Assembly (NCBI GenBank): GCA_028095005.1 | Contig: CM051459.1 | Location: 202,655,902 to 202,719,901, forward strand | Direction of reading: 5' to 3' | DNA: 64,000 nucleotides | Source: Rhynchospora pubera | Lineage: Eukaryota; Streptophyta; Magnoliopsida; Poales; Cyperaceae | Shown: positions 61,147-64,000 of the stretch, piece by piece | How the letters are laid out: every line of letters starts with the position of its first letter | How positions within the stretch are numbered: position 1 is the stretch's first letter | The notes under the pieces: generated by a model | What the model was told of the DNA's origin: nothing | The model's input: the letters and a program-made list of their open reading frames with translations, nothing else | Databases searched by the model: none | Position numbers and translations under genes: made by a program

Positions 61147-62659
61147 TGATGAACATGAAAATGACAAGGTATTTATGTCCGGTTAAGTCTAATTATCTTC
61201 CTAACTTATGTCCTTTTCACGTTCATTCTATATCATTTTGTCCATTTTGCACGAAAGATAGAGATATTGTCGTTTTATTGTTTTTGTTGCATTTCTGGTT
61301 TGATGATGCACCCGCATCCCAGGGTGCATCCTGGCGCAGTGCTACAGACTTGGCGATGCAGCTGCATTTCAGGGTGCACTACACCCTATGCGCAGATTTT
61401 GGAAACAGATCCAGCTCTTCACGTGACAGGTAGCTAAAATCTCTCAAATTTCGCCCTTTATTCTTGCCTGGCTGAAAGAAGGAAAGTCCAACTCTCTCCC
61501 TCCTGTGATTGATGGCAAGGGAATTAATTATTGAGGGGAGAAAAAAATGAGAAAACCAGCATAAAAGGAAGCTAAGGGCTGCTCTCGAGAACACTTTTCC
61601 ACCTCTGAATTCTAGATCCAGATCTGTTTTCTTTTTCTCTCTCTCTTTCTACACGAAATTGGAGTTCAAGCTACCTCTCTTGGTGACAGCAAGAGGCAAA
61701 AGGCGCTGGATTTATGTTCAGAAGAAGTTAGAGTCGAAGGGATTATCGGTTTTATCTTATTTTTGCTTTCTTTCACGATGTTTGTATCCAAAACAATTGT
61801 AGTTTGTTTTTATTTTATTACGAGTAGCTAAACTTTAATTAGGGTTATGATGTAACAACTGAAATGCTTTGATTATTAGATGCTTAGTTTATTCCATATC
61901 ATGGTTGTTATTAATTTTTCCTATCCTTTGCTAAATTGTGTCGTGCGATTTATTTGATCACTTGCACGCTTGTTTTAAATCTGTTTCGATTTATCATTGA
62001 GTAGCTAGACACAAAGGTATAATTAATTTTCTGACTTTCTAGCAATCCGCTTAAACTATTTGTTTATAGTTTGAGTAGATAGATTCCAGAGAAAGTTAAG
62101 ATATATTATTACCAAACGGTCTGCTCAAGTTAATGGATTTCAGGTTTACACAAGTAGACATGCACAAAAGTACTTATAAATTCACTTATTAACACTTATC
62201 TTTTAAGCCATGAGAATAAAATAAATAAGCTTTATTAATCAAAGTATTACATAGTTGTGAAATCATAACCCTAGTCCAAAAACACATAAATACATTCAGT
62301 TTTTATTCTAGTCTATTTTGTCAACCTACATCCAGTCTTGAACCAGTTGCTTCTCAGCCTGCATCCCATTTCAACACTTCACCTACATCTCTGGTTGCAC
62401 TCAGTCCAGTGCGACTGCATCATTTCCCTGCATTGTCATTTGAATTAGTTATTACTTTACTGATTTACCCTTGTAGTTTAAACACAAATCCAACTATTTG
62501 TCAGGTCTAGATTACCCAAAGTTGTTAGTCCGGTAATTCTAAACCACCTTCCTGTGGGATCGACTCCTAAGTACTACACGGTAGGATAGTGCGCTTGCAT
62601 TCTGACTGATTAGGATTAGGATTTTTATTTAGCCTTGTATACCCAAAAAGCACACATCA
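61147..62659. mobile_element. Solo LTR with 5-bp target duplication
   Basis: The 1513-bp interval begins TGATG and ends CATCA (perfect 5-bp inverted termini) and is flanked by GTACA on both sides (61142-61146 and 62660-62664). These are the marks of an LTR retrotransposon reduced to one LTR by recombination between its two ends. Inside are a perfect 9-bp hairpin GATGCACCC/GGGTGCATC (61305-61330) and a stretch CCTGTGGGATCGACTCC near the 3' end, a phrase I associate with long plant Ty3-type LTRs. The family is not assigned. The short ORF across 61146-61433 is not a gene. Confidence 0.75.
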
Positions 62660-62664
62660 GTACA

Positions 62665-63066
62665 CATCTAATTTCCTTATGATTTGGTACATTTCAAGGT
62701 ACATATTTTTATTGTTTAGCATGTTTTAATTTCATGTCTTTTGGTCATTTTAGAAGCGCACGATCTCTCTCTCTCTTATGTGAAAGATGTGCAATTAAAA
62801 CATGTCATCCATTAGAATCTCTATGTATAAACGGTGAATGAAAATTCTTATTAGAAATGAATTTGTTATAAGTCTAAATATAAATTGTTAAACTGGTATA
62901 ACACAATAATCTAAGGATTTACATCAAAGTATACTCCAAGCATGTCGCCATTTATAAGCAAAATTTAAACTATCACTAAAAAATTCCAATCATATATATA
63001 GACTATAAAAAGTTAGCCTTTCGCCATGCCACCAAGAATGCCATTTTGTCCCCGGTTAATCAAATA
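62665..63066. other. AT-rich intergenic DNA, nothing recognised
   Basis: No coding or repeat signal. A short CT run lies near 62766-62780. Confidence 0.4.
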
Positions 63067-63985
63067 TCAAATAATCCAGCAATGCTCGCAGTCACACTTG
63101 CTTGTTGTGCAGGAAAGGAAGACAGAGAGCTCTCTAGTTATCACATTATGTGCCACACAATCAATCGCGTATGGTCGGTCAGATCGTGTGTCAGCGTGCT
63201 TTGGTATTAGTATGCAGTTCCAGAGTTCATGTCTACTGCAAAAAAATCCATACCCTTGTGTGTTTTCCTGAATCACAAAAGTGGCACTACCGATATCTTT
63301 GACTTGTCCAAACACTAACCCAGTTTCCCTTCTTATGTGAAGAACCCAAGTTTGTAGATGGCCAGAGTACTACACAGAAAAAGATGACCCCCATAAAGAA
63401 CAAACCCCGCGAACCCATAATCAGGGCCATCTCCCACTTTACGGGTTAGATATGGAGTATCAGTATTGAGGTTGCTTTCTCGTGCATTGCTTACTGCCTC
63501 AACATGACTGGGGAATACTTCGACTGTATCAAACTCCTTTAATTCCCCTGGTTGATTAGGAGTCGCAAGAACACCTCTGTAAGCAAATATGGTTCTTGAA
63601 AATCGCCATGCTCCTCGGGTTAAAATCTCTCACTTTATGATTTGGATTGAAAGAAATATCCCATGATTTCATGTCATCTGACAACCTCCAGGCTACAACC
63701 ACCTCTTCAAGATCAACGTTTATGTGAGAGAATGTTCCAAGCAAAATTATTTCAATCGAAGAGGATTAGATCATTCAAATTGAAACTTGACAGGGTGTTG
63801 ACCACCACAAATTGTCCATATACACACAATATTTTATCGCCGACATCAAATGGTCCATCGATAAACTTTGTTAGGTCGGTAAGAGGGTTGTATTCTTGTA
63901 TTTTGTCCTCATCAAATCTCTCATTTAGAGTAACGAGTTTCAGTGGTGCATTAGAATTTTTCCTCTCAAAATCAAATATTTTAAG
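63067..63985 (-). pseudogene. Disrupted coding remnant, family uncertain
   Basis: On the minus strand coding-like sequence switches frame several times. An exon-like start after CCCCTTTCAG at 63985 reads LKIFDFERKNSNAPLKLVTL and on to SSFNLNDLILFD, then a stop at 63752-63754. A second frame overlaps (GTFSHINVDLEEVVVAWRLS), and a third covers about 63592-63333 (YRGVLATPNQPGELKEFDTV to GFVLYGGHLFLC) before another stop. A fourth at 63315-63067 holds KDIGSATFVIQENTQGYGFF. The tail faintly resembles F-box/DUF295-type propeller proteins, but I would not assign it. In-frame stops and at least three frame changes over 900 bp favour a pseudogene. The 5' end lies beyond the window. Confidence 0.45.
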
Positions 63986-64000
63986 CTGAAAGGGGAAAAA

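Overview
The window reads as nuclear DNA of a flowering plant. Genes carry many short GT-AG introns, promoters carry telo-boxes (AAACCCTAG) and site II GGGCC motifs, a plant-type E2F site lies upstream of a ribonucleotide reductase gene, and the transposons are plant families (Tekay-like chromovirus, L1-type LINE, Helitron, small foldback elements). The DNA is very AT-rich. I cannot name the species.

Layout. 1-69: last codons of an unidentified acidic protein. 70-3600: AT-rich intergenic DNA with a Helitron 3' end near 1836-1865. 3609-6243 (minus): two tandem, decayed copies of the 26S proteasome ATPase RPT3. 6340-6450: a promoter-like interval, head-to-head with that pseudogene, leading on the plus strand into a run of six hairpins (6582-6932) that share one asymmetric internal-loop motif while their stems vary in sequence but stay paired. 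7472-8576: a four-exon gene for an unrecognised multi-pass membrane protein. 8667-38104: about 16 kb of an AT-rich satellite (monomer about 172 bp, higher-order period about 3.9 kb). It is broken by a 5'-truncated LINE with an intact 1015-residue ORF (13273-16412), a structurally complete, very young Ty3/gypsy Tekay-like element (26255-35246) and a GC-rich 0.8 kb insertion with a 9-bp target duplication (36155-36954).

38105-46279 is intergenic or repeat-derived DNA. It contains a second hairpin-array locus (39727-40280) with telo-box, TATA box, a candidate intron, four stem-loops sharing a 9-nt AGCRTAGCW loop, and an AATAAA signal. 46280-54009 (minus) is a complete, intact 17-coding-exon gene for the ribonucleotide reductase large subunit (RNR1, 807 residues), with a candidate 5'UTR intron and upstream E2F-like sites. 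54.2-64 kb holds a foldback element, a possible spliced transcript of unknown coding capacity (about 56.0-57.3 kb), a solo LTR with a clean 5-bp target duplication (61147-62659) and a disrupted coding remnant (63067-63985, minus).

Only RNR1 and the membrane-protein gene look like functional, complete protein genes of the host. RNR1 supplies dNTPs in S phase, which fits the E2F sites. The satellite resembles a pericentromeric or centromeric array by monomer length and higher-order structure, but location cannot be read from sequence. The two hairpin-array loci are the least explained structures and the best candidates for something undescribed.
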